From an uncultured Lachnospiraceae bacterium (lineage in GTDB: Bacteria > Bacillota > Clostridia > Lachnospirales > Lachnospiraceae): a DNA stretch of 64,000 nt. The stretch is from positions 1 through 64,000 of the forward strand of contig CADAIL010000004.1 in the NCBI GenBank assembly GCA_902788035.1. The letters run 5' to 3'. The position numbers and the translations under genes are program-made. Each line of letters starts with the position of its first letter. Positions within the stretch are counted from its first letter, which is position 1. The notes below the pieces were generated by a model, which was not told where the DNA came from, searched no databases, and worked only from the letters and a program-made list of their open reading frames with translations. Positions 43,788 through 56,881 of this stretch are shown here, piece by piece.

Positions 43788-46376
43788 TCAGTCCAGATCC
43801 GGCATTCCCGGTCTGCCATGGCAGTTCTTATACTTCTTTCCGCTGCCGCACGGACACTTGTCATTCGGATAGATTTTCTTCTTCTGGCGAATGACAGGCT
43901 TTTTCTCAAGCGACTCATCCTTGTTCGTAGCTATCGGCTTGGCCTGTTCCTCGCGTTCCGCCTTCTCTTCAACGCGTACATGGTACATCAGACGGACTGT
44001 CTCCTCCTGAATGTTATTGTTCATCTCCTCGAACATGTCGAAGCCGATCATGCGGTACTCGACCTTCGGATCCTGCTGACCGTAAGCCGCAAGGCCGATA
44101 CCCTGGCGAAGCTGCTCCATATCATCGATATGGTTCATCCATCTTGCGTCTACGACCTTCAGAAGGACTACACGCTCGAGCTCTCTCATCTTCTCGATAT
44201 CCGGGAACTCGGCCTCCTTGGCGACATAGAGCTTGCCGGCCTCTTCCTTCAGCATCTGCTTGATCTGAGCCTTGCTCTTTCCGCGCACAGTGTCCACCGT
44301 GAGCTTTCTTACCGGGATGATCGGGCGGAGATTCTGGTTGAGTTCCTGCAGATTATCAGCCTGATCGACCGGATCGAGGTCGTCGTTGATGCACATATCT
44401 ACCATACGTCCGACAACATCGTCAGTCATCTGGAAGATAACGTCTCTCATGCTCTCGCCGTCAAGAACACGCTTTCTCTCAGCGTAGATGATTTCTCTCT
44501 GATCGTTGTTTACACGGTCGAACTCCAGCAGGTTCTTACGGATTCCGAAGTTGTTGCCCTCGATCTTCATCTGGGCCTTTTCGATCGCGGAGCTCAGCAT
44601 CTTGTGCTCGATCTGTTCATTTTCCGGAACGCCGAGAGCTTCAAACGCGCTCATAAGCCTTTCGGAGCCGAACAGTCGCATCAGGTCATCCTCAAGTGAA
44701 ATATAAAATCTCGACTCACCCGGATCGCCCTGACGGCCGGAACGGCCTCGCAGCTGATTATCAATACGGCGCGATTCGTGGCGTTCTGTACCGACAATGC
44801 GGAGACCGCCTGCTGCCCTCGCGACATCATCGAGCTTGATATCCGTACCACGGCCGGCCATATTCGTGGCGATCGTAACGGCACCCGCCTCACCGGCGTG
44901 AGCTACAATCTCAGCTTCCTGCTCATGATACTTGGCGTTCAGGACAGTATGCGGAATTCCCTCGCGCTTAAGAAGTTTAGACACATGCTCTGATACGTCG
45001 ATCGTGATCGTGCCTACGAGGACCGGCTGCTGTCTTGCGTATGATTCCTTAACGGCTTCAACGACCGCATGATATTTCTCTTTCTTTGTCTTGAATACCG
45101 CGTCATCGTAATCACGCCTCATCACAGGTACATTCGTCGGAATACAGACTACGTCCATACCGTAGATATCACGGAATTCCTGTTCTTCCGTCTGAGCCGT
45201 ACCGGTCATGCCGCACTTCTTCTCAAACTTGTTGAAGAAGTTCTGGAATGTGATGGTTGCAAGTGTTCTGCTCTCCTGCTTGACCTTGACGTGTTCCTTG
45301 GCTTCGATTGCCTGATGAAGACCATCCGAGTAGCGTCTGCCCGGCATAATACGTCCGGTAAAGTCATCAACGATGAGGACCTGATCATCTTTGACGACGT
45401 AGTCCTGATCGCGGTGCATGAGATAGTTGGCGCGAAGAGCAAGATCTACATTATGCTGGATCTCCAGGTTCTCCGCGTCGGACAGATTCTCAATATGGAA
45501 AAACTCCTCGACTTTGCGGACACCGTCCTCAGTAAGAGTAACCAGCTTGTCTTTCTCATTGACGATGAAGTCGCCCGTCTCGGTAATCTCCTCGCCCATG
45601 ATCGCGGCCATCTTCGTCATCTCGCCGGACGCCTCGCCGCGCCTCAACTGATGGGCAAGTATATCGCAGACCTCATAAATCTTTGTTGACTTTCCGCTCT
45701 GTCCGGAAATAATGAGCGGCGTTCTGGCTTCGTCGATCAGAACCGAGTCGACCTCGTCGATAATAGCGTAGTGCAGACCGCGCTGGACCAGCTGCTCCTT
45801 GTAGATGACCATGTTGTCGCGCAGATAGTCGAATCCGAGCTCATTGTTCGTGATGTAGGTAATGTCGCAGTTGTACATCTCGCGGCGCTCGTCCGCCTTC
45901 ATCGGCTGAAGAACGCAGCCGCAGCTGAGGCCGAGGAAGCGGTGGACTTCACCCATCCACTCCGCGTCACGGTTGGCAAGGTAATCGTTGACTGTGACAA
46001 CACATACGCCCTTGCCTTCCAGCGCGTTAAGATAAGCCGGAAGCGTACACACAAGTGTCTTGCCTTCACCTGTCTTCATCTCGGCGATACGGCCCTGGTG
46101 AAGAATTACGCCGCCCACGAGCTGAACATGAAAGTGTTCCATGCCGAGAACACGGCGGGCAGCCTCCCTGCACACTGCATATGCTTCCGGGAGGAGATCG
46201 TCGAGAGTCTCGCCGTTCTTAAGACGGGCTTTGAACTCCGGAGTCTTGGCCTTAAGCTCCTCATCACTGAGTTCGAGCATCTGCGGACGATAAGACTCGA
46301 TCTTCTTTACGATCGGCTCCACACGCTTAAGTTCCCTGTCACTGTGCGTACCGAAAATCTTCTCGAATATATTCAT
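43788..46376 (-). CDS. secA: Preprotein translocase ATPase SecA
   Basis: The motor that pushes proteins through SecYEG. The start at 46374-46376 ([25 protein letters not shown] upstream) gives 862 residues. Motifs: Walker A MKTGEGKT, Walker [26 protein letters not shown] and [15 protein letters not shown] (helicase motifs). The C terminus has the zinc-binding SEC-C motif [14 protein letters not shown]. It has its own promoter. Confidence 0.98.
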   Translation of the reverse strand: MNIFEKIFGTHSDRELKRVEPIVKKIESYRPQMLELSDEELKAKTPEFKARLKNGETLDDLLPEAYAVCREAARRVLGMEHFHVQLVGGVILHQGRIAEMKTGEGKTLVCTLPAYLNALEGKGVCVVTVNDYLANRDAEWMGEVHRFLGLSCGCVLQPMKADERREMYNCDITYITNNELGFDYLRDNMVIYKEQLVQRGLHYAIIDEVDSVLIDEARTPLIISGQSGKSTKIYEVCDILAHQLRRGEASGEMTKMAAIMGEEITETGDFIVNEKDKLVTLTEDGVRKVEEFFHIENLSDAENLEIQHNVDLALRANYLMHRDQDYVVKDDQVLIVDDFTGRIMPGRRYSDGLHQAIEAKEHVKVKQESRTLATITFQNFFNKFEKKCGMTGTAQTEEQEFRDIYGMDVVCIPTNVPVMRRDYDDAVFKTKKEKYHAVVEAVKESYARQQPVLVGTITIDVSEHVSKLLKREGIPHTVLNAKYHEQEAEIVAHAGEAGAVTIATNMAGRGTDIKLDDVARAAGGLRIVGTERHESRRIDNQLRGRSGRQGDPGESRFYISLEDDLMRLFGSERLMSAFEALGVPENEQIEHKMLSSAIEKAQMKIEGNNFGIRKNLLEFDRVNNDQREIIYAERKRVLDGESMRDVIFQMTDDVVGRMVDMCINDDLDPVDQADNLQELNQNLRPIIPVRKLTVDTVRGKSKAQIKQMLKEEAGKLYVAKEAEFPDIEKMRELERVVLLKVVDARWMNHIDDMEQLRQGIGLAAYGQQDPKVEYRMIGFDMFEEMNNNIQEETVRLMYHVRVEEKAEREEQAKPIATNKDESLEKKPVIRQKKKIYPNDKCPCGSGKKYKNCHGRPGMPDLD

Positions 46377-46464
46377 TAAAAATTGCTCCTTAAAATAATC
46401 TCCGTATTGTTCTTTTGCCGGGTATACATCTCCGTATAGAGACATATGTACTTACAGCATTTTT

Positions 46465-46493
46465 ATAATAGCACGCAAAAAGTATTAAAACAA
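46465..46493 (-). promoter_or_regulatory. secA promoter
   Basis: Minus-strand TTGTTT (46488-46493), 17 bp, TATTAT (46465-46470). It begins right at the T-run of the hpf terminator. Confidence 0.6.
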
Positions 46494-46535
46494 TGAAAAA
46501 AGGAGCCGCCGGCTCAATTGATGACCGGCAGCTCC
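46494..46535 (-). terminator. hpf terminator
   Basis: ggagccgccgg (46502-46512) pairs with ccggcagctcc (46525-46535), one mismatch, followed on the minus strand by TTTTTT. Confidence 0.85.
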
Positions 46536-46559
46536 GCCCGTATTCGTAATATGATGTGA

Positions 46560-47087
46560 TCAGACATCCGGCTCGATTAATCCGTAAGTGCCTCCCTTTC
46601 TCTTGTAGACCACGCAGGTCTGATCGTTCTCCGCGTTAATGAACACGAAGAAATTGTGGCCGAGCAGCTCCATCTGGATGCAGGCATCTTCCGGATACAT
46701 GGGCTTCATATCAAAGCTCTTTGTGCGGATGATCCTGACTTCATCGTCCAGCTCGTAGTCATGCTCAATATACGCTTTCTGGAAATTCTCGGCATTCTGA
46801 TGCTTATCGATCAGCTTCTTCTTGTACTTCTTGAGCTGGCGCTCAATGACTTCGGCGGCCAGATCGATGGAGACATACATGTCATTTGATACCTGTTCGC
46901 TTCGGATCACGCTGCCCTTCACAGGAACTGTGACCTCCGCTTTCTGACGATCCTTCTCGAGGGAGAGCGTTACGATACATTTCGTTTCCGGCGAGAAATA
47001 TCTGTCAAGTTTTCCGAGTCTCGACTCGACTGCAGCATAAAGAGTATCTGTTACTTCTACATTCTTACCGCTGATCACAAATTTCAT
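46560..47087 (-). CDS. hpf: Ribosome hibernation promoting factor, long form
   Basis: It binds the 30S decoding region and, through its C-terminal domain, joins two ribosomes into 100S dimers in stationary phase. The start at 47085-47087 gives MKFVISGKNVEVTDTLYAAV and 175 residues. The N domain (1-95) carries KCIVTLSLEKDRQKAEVTV, and the C domain (about 115-175) carries RTKSFDMKPMYPEDACIQME and NAENDQTCVVYKRKGGTYGL, the dimerisation part. Own promoter and terminator. Confidence 0.95.
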   Translation of the reverse strand: MKFVISGKNVEVTDTLYAAVESRLGKLDRYFSPETKCIVTLSLEKDRQKAEVTVPVKGSVIRSEQVSNDMYVSIDLAAEVIERQLKKYKKKLIDKHQNAENFQKAYIEHDYELDDEVRIIRTKSFDMKPMYPEDACIQMELLGHNFFVFINAENDQTCVVYKRKGGTYGLIEPDV

Positions 47088-47138
47088 ATAGTCACATCCT
47101 TTACGGTTTACTCGGAGAAACGAGTCCTCCTGACACAA

Positions 47139-47167
47139 ATTATAACATTTGTGATGTGCTTTTTCAA
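47139..47167 (-). promoter_or_regulatory. hpf promoter
   Basis: Minus-strand TTGAAA (47162-47167), 17 bp, perfect TATAAT (47139-47144). Confidence 0.8.
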
Positions 47168-47194
47168 GAGTTCCGACAATTTAGCCGGATTTTC

Positions 47195-47971
47195 TCATGT
47201 TTTGCAAATATTAACCACTTCCGCATACGGCAGCTCACCGCCGTAAATATCGAGCGCAGACCCCACTGTCGCGTTGATCCTGCCCCCTCCGGCATCTTTG
47301 AGCGTCATCAGATCTTCTGCGGAGCGAATGCCCCCCGCATAGGTTATGGGAAATCCGTCCATCCCGGAAAGAAGCCTGACCAGTTCGGTATCGAGCCCGC
47401 TGCCCTTGCCTTCAACGTCAATGCCGTGGACAAGATACTCATCGCAGTGCTCTGACAGTTTATACATAAGTTCCATATTAAGCGGAGTGTCTGTGAACTT
47501 CTGCCACCGGTCCGTGCATATATAGTACCTGCCGTCCCGCTTCCTGCAGGAAAGGTCCAGAACGAGTCTCTCTCGTCCGACTGCCTTCTCGATCCTCATA
47601 AGATTCTCATATGAAATCCTGCCGTCAGCGAACACATATGAAGTCACAATGACATGGCTCGCTCCTGCTTCGATAAAATCGGCAGCGTTGTCATCCCGGA
47701 TACCGCCTCCGACCTGAAGTCCTCCCGGATAGGCCAAAAGAGCCTGCCTTGCCATAGCAAGCGTTGCCTCATAGTAGGGGGACGTGCGGGCGTTCAGCAA
47801 TATGACATGACCGCCGGTCAGTCCGTCACGACGAAAGAGCTCCGCAAAATGCGCAGCTCCTTTTTCGCTAACGAAATTTTCACGGGCAAGGTCTCCCTCA
47901 TCCCGGAGGGAGCTGCCCACAATTTGTTTCACTTTCCCGTTATGAATATCAATACAAGGCCGAAACTGCAT
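47195..47971 (-). CDS. hisA: HisA-type ProFAR isomerase, eukaryotic HIS6-like
   Basis: It isomerises ProFAR to PRFAR in histidine synthesis. The 258-residue sequence follows yeast HIS6 rather than the usual bacterial HisA: CIDIHNGKVKQIVG at the start, ENFVSEKG, LQVGGGI, the catalytic aspartate in LVLDLSCRKRDGRYYI, and GSALDIYGG at the end. The two catalytic Asp residues (one in IDIHNG, one in LDLSCR) are present. It is not in a his operon; it follows dapB by 5 bp. The gene symbol reflects function. Confidence 0.85.
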   Translation of the reverse strand: MQFRPCIDIHNGKVKQIVGSSLRDEGDLARENFVSEKGAAHFAELFRRDGLTGGHVILLNARTSPYYEATLAMARQALLAYPGGLQVGGGIRDDNAADFIEAGASHVIVTSYVFADGRISYENLMRIEKAVGRERLVLDLSCRKRDGRYYICTDRWQKFTDTPLNMELMYKLSEHCDEYLVHGIDVEGKGSGLDTELVRLLSGMDGFPITYAGGIRSAEDLMTLKDAGGGRINATVGSALDIYGGELPYAEVVNICKT

Positions 47972-47976
47972 ATGTC

Positions 47977-48732
47977 TTACCCGATCACATCGGCCATATC
48001 ATAGAGGCCGGGTGTCCTGCCCGCGAGGAATTTCGCCGCCGCAACTGCGCCATTGGCAAATATAGCGCGGGAGTATGCCGTGTGAGTAAACTCAATGACC
48101 TCATCCTGACCCGCAAATATGACATCGTGCACACCGACGATCGTGCCTCCGCGAACTGAGGATACGCCGATTTCCTTCGCATCCCGCTTTTCACGGCGCT
48201 CGCTACGGTCATAGACATAATGATACTTTCCGCCGGTCCCCTCGTTGATGGCATCAGCGAGGGCTGCTGCCGTACCGCTCGGAGCATCAATCTTTCTCCG
48301 GTGATGCTGCTCGATGATCTCAGGGTCGAATCCGGACTCCGTCAGTGTTCCGGAGACTTCGCGAAGGAGCTTCAGAAGAAGATTAACACCGATTGACATG
48401 TTGGCTGAGCGGAGGATTGCAATCTCCTCCGATGCCGCTTTTATGTTCGCGATCTGCTCTTCCGAGAGGCCTGTCGTGCAGAGAACAATCGGAATATTCC
48501 GCTCTACGCCGTAATTCACAAGGACATCAACAGCTTTAGCTGTGGAAAAGTCAATGATAACATCGGCCGGGACCTGGCAGTCAGCCGCTTTTGTAAATAC
48601 AGGATACTCCCTGTTGTGAAGGTCCACCGCGTCAATACCGGCTACAATCTGTACATCCGGCTCCGCTGCAATAATATCCGTGACGACCTGTCCCATATGA
48701 CCGCTGCAGCCATGTAAAATAACACTTACCAT
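47977..48732 (-). CDS. dapB: 4-hydroxy-tetrahydrodipicolinate reductase
   Basis: Second step of the lysine/diaminopimelate branch. The NAD(P) loop is LHGCSGHMGQVV. The catalytic and substrate motif is EQHHRRKIDAPSGTA. 251 residues. It lies 115 bp after dapA. Confidence 0.95.
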   Translation of the reverse strand: MVSVILHGCSGHMGQVVTDIIAAEPDVQIVAGIDAVDLHNREYPVFTKAADCQVPADVIIDFSTAKAVDVLVNYGVERNIPIVLCTTGLSEEQIANIKAASEEIAILRSANMSIGVNLLLKLLREVSGTLTESGFDPEIIEQHHRRKIDAPSGTAAALADAINEGTGGKYHYVYDRSERREKRDAKEIGVSSVRGGTIVGVHDVIFAGQDEVIEFTHTAYSRAIFANGAVAAAKFLAGRTPGLYDMADVIG

Positions 48733-48847
48733 TTACTTCTCTCCTTTACTTCGGTTGACCCGCGCCATACTGCGGGCGTGCCAGTATTTCTTGTTTGTCT
48801 GTTTGCGCTCGCTCTGCATATACATTGCTGAATTTGAAATTGATAGG

Positions 48848-49735
48848 TTATGCCAGACACCCAAACTCGATCATGGCCTTACGCAGAATTTCCTTGTGAG
48901 CCGGTTCCATCTCTGTGAGCGGAAGACGCGGACTGCCTACGTTAAATCCCTGCATATTGAGTGCAGCCTTGACCGGAATCGGGTTGACCTCGCAGAACAG
49001 TGCGGAGATAAGCGGCTGAGCTGCCAGCTGAATCTTAGCTGCTTCAGCGAAATTGCCGTCAAGACAGTACTGCACCATATCATGTGTAGCCTTCGGTGCC
49101 ACATTTGCAAGAACCGAGACAACACCGACACCACCGAGGGCGCACAGCGGAACTACCTGATCGTCGTTGCCGGAATAGATGTCGATCTTGCCGTCTGACA
49201 GATGGGCAAGCTCAGCGATTGCGCTGAAATTGCCGCTCGCTTCCTTGATGGCACATACGTTAGGATTTCTCTTTGCGATCTCCATCATGGTCTTCGGCTG
49301 AACTGTCGTGCCTGTTCTGGACGGAACATTGTAGACGATGCAGGGAAGCTTTGTGGACTGCGCGATTGCCGAGTAGTGGGCGATCAGACCGCCCTGTGTT
49401 GCCTTATTGTAATACGGGGTGACAAGAAGAAGTGCGTCCGCGCCGAGCTTTTCGGACTCTTCGGACATCATTATCGCATGGGCTGTATTGTTGGAACCGG
49501 TTCCCGCAATGACCGGAATACGGCCCTTTACGACCTCAACAGTAAACTTGATGACTTCGAGATGCTCATCGTCATCAAGTGTCGGAGCCTCACCGGATGT
49601 GCCGACTGTGATGACCGCGTCCGTATGATTCTTGATCTGGTCTTCAAGAAGCGCTTCATAAGCATCATAATTGACTTCGCCGTTTTCCTTCATGGGCGTC
49701 ACGATAGCTACGCCTGAACCCCTGAAAATAGACAT
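48848..49735 (-). CDS. dapA: 4-hydroxy-tetrahydrodipicolinate synthase
   Basis: It condenses pyruvate with aspartate semialdehyde, the first committed step to diaminopimelate and lysine. The start at 49733-49735 gives MSIFRGSGVAIVTPMKENGE and 295 residues, with GGAGG upstream. The Schiff-base lysine is in VCAIKEASGN; YNVPSRTG has the catalytic tyrosine, and TVGTSGEAPTLDDDEH the family loop. Confidence 0.97.
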   Translation of the reverse strand: MSIFRGSGVAIVTPMKENGEVNYDAYEALLEDQIKNHTDAVITVGTSGEAPTLDDDEHLEVIKFTVEVVKGRIPVIAGTGSNNTAHAIMMSEESEKLGADALLLVTPYYNKATQGGLIAHYSAIAQSTKLPCIVYNVPSRTGTTVQPKTMMEIAKRNPNVCAIKEASGNFSAIAELAHLSDGKIDIYSGNDDQVVPLCALGGVGVVSVLANVAPKATHDMVQYCLDGNFAEAAKIQLAAQPLISALFCEVNPIPVKAALNMQGFNVGSPRLPLTEMEPAHKEILRKAMIEFGCLA

Positions 49736-49842
49736 ATGTATGACCTCCAAAAATAACTGTTCGCATTTGTAACGCGAATCCATGGATCATGTTTCGGAAG
49801 TTTTCTATACACCTTCCGATGAACTCATGTCTCGCTCAAAAG

Positions 49843-49871
49843 ATTGTATATGCACACATATTCACTGTCAA
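49843..49871 (-). promoter_or_regulatory. dapA promoter
   Basis: Minus-strand TTGACA (49866-49871), 17 bp, TACAAT (49843-49848). The 108-nt leader contains a small ggaag/cttcc hairpin; no lysine riboswitch is recognisable. Confidence 0.75.
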
Positions 49872-49888
49872 GCACATGCGGTACAACT

Positions 49889-50371
49889 TTAAACCGTAAA
49901 ATCGGCAACTTCCGCTTCCGCCGCACGGATAAGATCATCAGTCTTCAGATGCATGCTGGTGCCGATCTTCCCGGCGCTCACATAGACGGCTTCATGCTCC
50001 CGGCACTCCTTTGCTATCACCGTTCTGAATTTCTTTTTCATGCCGAGGGGACTGCACCCGCCCCGCACATAGCCGGTGATCTTTGTAATGTCTTTCACAT
50101 GGATCATCTCTACGCTCTTCTCGCCGACTGCCGAGGCAGCTCTCTTAAGATCGATCTCCTTCGCAACAGGAAGAACAAATACATAGTATTCCCTGCTCTT
50201 TCCCTGAAGAACCAGTGTCTTAAAGGATTCCTGTACGGGAACTCCCTCTAGCTTTGCCATCTGTACGCCGTCGACGAATTCAGGGATGTCGACAGTGAGC
50301 ACTTCGTATTTGATCTTCAGCTTATCCAGCATACGCATAGCATTGGTCTTGACTGCTTTTTCTTTTGCCAT
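49889..50371 (-). CDS. ybaK: YbaK-type aminoacyl-tRNA deacylase
   Basis: It hydrolyses mischarged Cys-tRNA-Pro in known members. The start at 50369-50371 gives MAKEKAVKTNAMRMLDKLKI, 160 residues, with GAGAGG upstream. TGYVRGGCSPLGMKKKFRTV is the family signature, and the conserved lysine lies in LVLQGKSREYYVFVLPVAKE. Confidence 0.9.
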   Translation of the reverse strand: MAKEKAVKTNAMRMLDKLKIKYEVLTVDIPEFVDGVQMAKLEGVPVQESFKTLVLQGKSREYYVFVLPVAKEIDLKRAASAVGEKSVEMIHVKDITKITGYVRGGCSPLGMKKKFRTVIAKECREHEAVYVSAGKIGTSMHLKTDDLIRAAEAEVADFTV

Positions 50372-50459
50372 ATCCGTCCTCTCTCCCGCAGTGCGGCACA
50401 GCGCCTCGCCGCAGTCTCTGTGTGTCTTCTTCACCTCTTCATCCGCCCTGCGCACCGCG

Positions 50460-50490
50460 AAAAAAGGGGGAGCCGGATGCCGGCTCCCCC
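50460..50490 (-). terminator. Terminator of the beta-glucoside operon
   Basis: gggggagccgg (50466-50476) and ccggctccccc (50480-50490) form a perfect stem, followed on the minus strand by TTTTTT. Confidence 0.92.
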
Positions 50491-50507
50491 CGATTATACA
50501 ACATTAC

Positions 50508-51950
<1,443 letters not shown>

Positions 51951-51959
51951 TCACCTCAT

Positions 51960-53527
<1,568 letters not shown>

Positions 53528-53545
53528 TAATTATGACACTAAAAA

Positions 53546-55489
53546 TTATGCAATTGTCATGAGTTTATCGCCATGGGCTACAGTTCCCTCAGCCGTAGGC
53601 TTGATAGAAACATAGTCCTCGCTGTTAGTAACGATGATTGGTGTGAACAGCTTGTAGCCGGCAGCTTCGATAGCCTTAAGATCCGCAACAAGGAGCAGGT
53701 CACCCTTCTTGACTTCCTGATCCTGCTTGATCTTGTATTCGAACGGAGCGCCGTTCATAGCTACTGTGTCAAGACCTACGTGGATAAGGAGCTCAACGCC
53801 GTTGTCAGCAACCATGCCGATCGCATGGCGGGAATCCATCAGAGTCGTGATCGCGCCGTCACACGGTGCGTACACGTTGCCGTCGGTCGGAAGAATTGCG
53901 ACACCTTCGCCGAGAGCACCGGAAGCAAAAACTTCATCCGGGACTTCCGCGAGAGGAACAACCGTGCCTTCCATCGGGGAGACAAGATCGAACTGCTCAA
54001 CAAGCTTCTTGTTCGGCTCAGCTTCCTCTGCGACCGGAACAGCCGGAGCAACGCCTACACCCGCATCTTTGTCATTGTAAAGAATAAATGCGAGAACAGC
54101 AGCGATGGCAAGAGACGCAACACCGCCGATGGCACCGAAAACGACACCGTGCATGACGCCGAAGCTCTGAGAAGCGTCGCCGCCTATGAATGTGATAAGG
54201 GACATGAAGGACGGAGAGCCGCCCATTGTGTAGCCCTTAACGCCTGTAAGACCGCACCAGAGACCGGAAATACCCGCTGCAACAACAGCAGCGTACATCG
54301 GCTTCATAAAGCGAAGGTTGATGCCGTACATACCCGGCTCAGTGATACCGGCTACCGCAGCGGAAATACCGCAGGCGAGACCTTCGGATTTTGTCTCAAT
54401 ATCTTTTGTCTTGGCAGCAACGCCGAAGCAGGCACCGCCCTGCGCGATATTGGAGCAGAACATCGTTACGAGGATAACAACGTCATAGCCAAGATTAGCA
54501 AGGTTGCTCATGAAGAGCGGCATAAGAGCATAGTGCATACCTGTCATGACGATGAAAGGCATGAGAGCGGAAAGGACTGCTACTGTCAGCCACGGAACAG
54601 CACCGTACATGGCTGCAAATACAGAAGCAAGACCTGTACCGATGACACCGCCGAGAGGTCCAAGGACGCAGACAACGATCGGTGTGCAGATCAGGCAGAA
54701 GAGCATCGGTTTAAGGAAGGACTTGACAAGGTTCGGGGAGACTCTGTCGGCAAAGTCCTCGACCGCCACCATGACCGGAGCCATCAGAGCCATCGGAAGC
54801 ATGGAGGATGTGTAGGTCGTGCAGATGACCGGAATGAATCCGAAGAGATACACACAGTTCTGTCCGAGGAATGTGCCGTACTTGATCCCTTCTGTCGCGC
54901 CGGCCGCACTCATCATAGTGACGAAATCCGGATAAATAAGGGCTGCGCCGATGACCATGAAGAGCGGTACGCTGTGGTTGGTCTTCTTCGCAATACTCCA
55001 TCCGAGAAGGATCGGGAGGAAATAGAAGAACGAATCGGCCATTCCGTAGAGGATTATATAGGTCGTCTGGCTCGCGTCCATGACACCCATAGCTGTGAGA
55101 AGAGTCAGAAGGACCTTGACCATACCAGTTCCAAGCATACCCGGCAGAAGCGGGGTCATAATGCCTGCTACGAATCCGAAGATTCTCTGAATGAATGGGC
55201 CTTCGGCCTTGGCAGGAGCTGCGGCGGCGTCGCCCTTGATGCCTGCCACTTTCTTGAATACCGGGAAGAGGCTGCCCACCTCATTTCCGATGACGACCTG
55301 ATACTGGCCGCCCTGTTTAATGACCGACTTGACGCCCTTAATTGCTTTGACCGCCTCGTCGTCTGCCTTACTCTCGTCATTGAGAATAAGACGAAGTCTT
55401 GTCATGCAGTGCTCGGCACTTGCAATGTTGCCAGATCCGCCGACTTTGTCGAGAATCTGTTTCGACACGGATTCATAATCCATTGCCAT
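53546..55489 (-). CDS. bglP: PTS beta-glucoside transporter EIIBCA
   Basis: It imports and phosphorylates beta-glucosides. Domain order is IIB (1-90, phospho-Cys28 in SAEHCMTRLRLIL), IIC (about 105-465, ten or so membrane segments, ending before NDKDAGVG) and IIA (about 495-647, with active His in VELLIHVGLDTVAMNG). 647 residues. AGGAGGG precedes the ATG. Between licT and the two glucosidases. Confidence 0.95.
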   Translation of the reverse strand: MAMDYESVSKQILDKVGGSGNIASAEHCMTRLRLILNDESKADDEAVKAIKGVKSVIKQGGQYQVVIGNEVGSLFPVFKKVAGIKGDAAAAPAKAEGPFIQRIFGFVAGIMTPLLPGMLGTGMVKVLLTLLTAMGVMDASQTTYIILYGMADSFFYFLPILLGWSIAKKTNHSVPLFMVIGAALIYPDFVTMMSAAGATEGIKYGTFLGQNCVYLFGFIPVICTTYTSSMLPMALMAPVMVAVEDFADRVSPNLVKSFLKPMLFCLICTPIVVCVLGPLGGVIGTGLASVFAAMYGAVPWLTVAVLSALMPFIVMTGMHYALMPLFMSNLANLGYDVVILVTMFCSNIAQGGACFGVAAKTKDIETKSEGLACGISAAVAGITEPGMYGINLRFMKPMYAAVVAAGISGLWCGLTGVKGYTMGGSPSFMSLITFIGGDASQSFGVMHGVVFGAIGGVASLAIAAVLAFILYNDKDAGVGVAPAVPVAEEAEPNKKLVEQFDLVSPMEGTVVPLAEVPDEVFASGALGEGVAILPTDGNVYAPCDGAITTLMDSRHAIGMVADNGVELLIHVGLDTVAMNGAPFEYKIKQDQEVKKGDLLLVADLKAIEAAGYKLFTPIIVTNSEDYVSIKPTAEGTVAHGDKLMTIA

Positions 55490-55629
55490 AAGTCATCCCT
55501 CCTTTTAGAATAAATTTCAGTTCCTTAACGGAACTGTTGGGTCCTTTGTAACGTTCGCATGCTGCGCAAAATGCTGTAAATGATCAGGAACGCCTCGGCG
55601 TTCTCATCACAGGAATTCCGTTTCCCCGA

Positions 55630-56487
55630 TCAGTTTGTTTTCCTTCGAACAGCCTTTCTGGTCACCCTCTCAAGATGCATCATGAGATACAGCTGTTCAT
55701 CACGGTTCACATCGTAGTGATGTTCTATAAGAATATAGTCGGAAATGCGCTCCACGCATTTGTAAACGCGAGGATAGTGACCCTTCACCTCCTCGAACAG
55801 CGATTGATCTTCCGATTCCTCGTTCAGTTCACGATCAATCACACGGTTCACGAAAAATTTCAGGTGGGTGAGAAATCTCTGGTAATTCCAGTCCTCCTCG
55901 TTGAGTTCTATCTGGAAAGATTTCTCAACAATTTCGATGATCCTGCCTACGATCTCCGTCATAAGTCCGGGATCAACACCTTCCTGCTGACCGAGCTCAT
56001 CGATCACAAAATGATAGGCAAGATACGCCGCCTCATCCTCTTTCATCTCGATACCGTAACTCTCTTTAATGAGAGTCAGCGCATACATACCGACACGGAA
56101 CTCCTTCGGATACACGCGCTTCACGTCCCAGAGCATGGGATTGTCCAGAGCAATGCCCTGCTGATATCGCTCGACCGCTCCAGCCATATGATCGCACAGA
56201 GGCAGAATGACCTTATCCGTGATCTTGAGCTTGCGCCTTGTCCTCGCATATTCGACGACTTTCCCCGCCATATCCCAGTACTCTTCCGGAATCTCGGAGA
56301 ACAACTGTTGAAAATGCCTGCTCTCCTCCTCATTGGCAGGCAAAAAACTTCTCTCTATTTTATCCATTTCGACCGGGTCTCCTTTTTTCTTTTGGAACCC
56401 GATGCCCTTGCCTTTATATATACACTCCCTGCCGTTATCGTCAGAGGCAAGGACCATATTATTATTGAGTGACTTAATTACCTTCAA
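55630..56487 (-). CDS. licT: BglG/LicT-family transcription antiterminator
   Basis: An RNA-binding antiterminator controlled by PTS phosphorylation. The start is TTG at 56485-56487 (KVIKSLNNNMVLASDDNGRE), with AGGAG 7 nt upstream; no ATG fits the family N terminus. The CAT RNA-binding domain spans about 1-56. PRD1 (about 65-170) has conserved His in LCDHMAGAVERY and AAYLAYHFVID. PRD2 (about 175-285) has GHYPRVYKCVERI and LYLMMHLERV. 285 residues. It controls its own leader and the downstream operon. Confidence 0.93.
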   Translation of the reverse strand: MKVIKSLNNNMVLASDDNGRECIYKGKGIGFQKKKGDPVEMDKIERSFLPANEEESRHFQQLFSEIPEEYWDMAGKVVEYARTRRKLKITDKVILPLCDHMAGAVERYQQGIALDNPMLWDVKRVYPKEFRVGMYALTLIKESYGIEMKEDEAAYLAYHFVIDELGQQEGVDPGLMTEIVGRIIEIVEKSFQIELNEEDWNYQRFLTHLKFFVNRVIDRELNEESEDQSLFEEVKGHYPRVYKCVERISDYILIEHHYDVNRDEQLYLMMHLERVTRKAVRRKTN

Positions 56488-56645
56488 AGCAGGACTCCTA
56501 GAAGTTGAAAATCGGCACACGGCTGCGGCTTTGCCTGCCGCAGTTCATGTACCGCTGCATAGCCATCTGCACATTCAGGCCGGCGGGAACCGCAGCCAGC
56601 GGATTCCCCGCCGGAGGACCGATGCACATGATGTGAATAAAGCAC

Positions 56646-56740
56646 AAAAAAACAGGCATATCCGCACACTTATACACCCAGCCCTACTGAATGCTAAAAT
56701 AGTGAGCCTTGCCTGCCTGTCCAGTCACAAATCACTTACT
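56646..56740 (-). promoter_or_regulatory. RAT antiterminator overlapping a terminator in the licT leader
   Basis: On the minus strand GTGATTTGTGACTG, a short loop and AGGCAGGCAAGGCTCAC (within 56701-56737) match the RAT layout. The 3' half, acaggca, can instead pair with tgcctgt that is followed by TTTTTTT (56646-56658), forming a terminator. LicT binding would favour RAT and let the operon be read. Confidence 0.75.
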
Positions 56741-56749
56741 TCTAAAAAT

Positions 56750-56778
56750 ATATTAACAAATAATAAAATATCCTGCAA
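56750..56778 (-). promoter_or_regulatory. licT-bgl operon promoter
   Basis: Minus-strand TTGCAG (56773-56778), 17 bp, TAATAT (56750-56755), ending about 10 bp before the RAT. Confidence 0.7.
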
Positions 56779-56821
56779 CTATTTTTCGTCATAATGCCAC
56801 ATTTCATGTTTGGAAGCGTAA

Positions 56822-56862
56822 CAAAAACGCCGCCCCCCTGCCTTACTCGGCCGGTGGGCGGC
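56822..56862 (-). terminator. typA terminator
   Basis: gccgccc (56829-56835) pairs with gggcggc (56856-56862); the minus strand continues GTTTTTG. Confidence 0.8.
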
Positions 56863-56881
56863 ATATCGGATTTCGTCTGCC

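Noticed and set aside
49736..49842. Lysine riboswitch in the dapA leader
   Set aside because: The leader is only about 100 nt with one small hairpin, too short for that structure.
53573..55513. A 646-codon open frame on the plus strand opposite bglP
   Set aside because: It is a shadow of the PTS gene: composition is rich in His, Arg and Glu, without domains, and the opposite strand encodes a full EIIBCA.
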